64,000 nucleotides of DNA. Origin: Rhizobium sp. Leaf306. GTDB lineage: Bacteria; Pseudomonadota; Alphaproteobacteria; Rhizobiales; Rhizobiaceae. Every line of letters begins with the position of its first letter. Position 1 is the first letter of the stretch. The translations under genes were made by a program, and so were the position numbers. The stretch is from contig NZ_LMNX01000003.1 of assembly GCF_001423425.1 (NCBI RefSeq), positions 860,857 through 924,856 on the forward strand. Direction: 5' to 3'. Shown here piece by piece: positions 63,794 to 64,000 of the stretch. The notes under the pieces are model-generated. The model did no database searches. It saw only the letters and a list, made by a program, of their open reading frames with translations, and had not been told where the DNA came from.

Positions 63794-64000
63794 GTGAAGT
63801 ACGCGTTCGTTGCCCAGCATCAACAGCGGTTCTCGGTGCGAATGTTGTGTCGCCTGTTCCGCATCCATCCCAGCGGGTTTTATGCCTGGCTTCGGATGCC
63901 ATTGAGCAAGCGTGCCTGTGAGGACAAGCGGCAGATTGATCTGCTCCAGACGGCTTGGGAAGAGAGCGGCAGGGTCTACGGGTATCGCAAGCTTCATGAC
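63794..64000 (+). CDS. IS3-family orfB (transposase), 5' part
   Basis: Open from the GTG at 63794 to the window edge: KYAFVAQHQQRFSVRMLCRL, FRIHPSGFYAWLRMPLSKRA, then VYGYRKLHD. This is the N-terminal part of the IS3 DDE transposase; the catalytic core lies beyond the window. In intact elements it is made as an OrfAB fusion by frameshifting, which the deleted orfA would prevent or alter. Confidence 0.8.
   Translation, partial: MKYAFVAQHQQRFSVRMLCRLFRIHPSGFYAWLRMPLSKRACEDKRQIDLLQTAWEESGRVYGYRKLHD

Larger units (their letters stand above)
63584..64000 (+). mobile_element. IS3-family element, left part (continues past window)
   Basis: The left end appears to be near 63584, where TGAATAGCCCCGAGATTT resembles IS3-family terminal repeats (TGAA...CCCCG). 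The interior encodes a broken orfA and the start of orfB. The right end is outside the window. The element sits directly upstream of the GntR operon promoter. Confidence 0.75.

Noticed and set aside
1..64000. tRNA, rRNA, CRISPR arrays, phage or conjugation genes, replication origin
   Set aside because: No cloverleaf-like segments, regular short repeats, or replication/transfer proteins were recognised by eye; a tRNAscan or CRISPR finder run would be decisive.

Overview
The window looks like part of an accessory replicon or genomic island of a Rhizobiaceae-type alphaproteobacterium (Rhizobium, Agrobacterium, Ensifer or Shinella relatives). The basis is indirect: high GC, dense ATGA/TGATG-coupled operons, four complete or nearly complete ABC importers, many one- and two-component regulators, TAT-exported enzymes, broken IS3-family transposases, and no housekeeping, ribosomal, tRNA or replication gene. 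No rRNA, tRNA, CRISPR or origin was seen.

Layout. (1) 1-10000: the 3' part of an allophanate hydrolase gene, a FucU/RbsD-like gene, then a tightly coupled minus-strand operon amiC-amiR-dppC-dppB-SBP-formamidase-dppDF. It joins an amide sensor and an RNA-binding antiterminator to a peptide/amide importer and an amidase. amiC carries a +1 frameshift that places it in frame with amiR. A promoter and an attenuator-like leader lie just upstream. (2) 9895-17175: a decayed IS3 transposase, a three-PAS histidine kinase with a FixJ-like regulator, a TAT-exported metallo-beta-lactamase-fold hydrolase, a GNAT remnant, and a divergent AraC/SDR pair. (3) 17541-24867: a Na+/H+ antiporter and a group of redox genes (luciferase-like monooxygenase, FMN reductase, LysR, SRPBCC, SDR, GMC oxidoreductase). 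(4) 25207-27891: an OmpR/EnvZ-type two-component system divergent from a PAP2 lipid phosphatase.

(5) 28465-37126: a LacI-type repressor, a perfect 21-bp-armed inverted repeat, and a CUT1-type sugar/polyol ABC operon with two different ATPases, a 62-residue membrane protein and a fused dihydroxyacetone kinase. A GH13 trehalose-synthase-like enzyme follows. (6) 39827-46585: an Ugp-like importer operon carrying a metallophosphoesterase, a tyrosine-phosphatase-like protein and a TetR regulator. (7) 47104-53819: a probable mevalonate catabolic island. It has HMG-CoA lyase and a MocR regulator on the minus strand. Divergently transcribed are a degradative HMG-CoA reductase, a TctA-type permease with a small partner, and an exported SMP-30-type lactonase. 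The shared promoter region holds three GGACAGT/ACTGTCC boxes.

(8) 54036-63409: a nine-gene minus-strand operon for a peptide-type ABC importer with gamma-glutamyltransferase, a polysaccharide-deacetylase-family hydrolase, an SDR and a GntR regulator, suggesting import and cleavage of gamma-glutamyl compounds. The window ends inside an IS3-family element whose orfA has lost its middle. The mevalonate island and the gamma-glutamyl operon are the strongest candidates for systems worth describing. The functional links are inferred from gene families and layout; nothing here was tested against a database.
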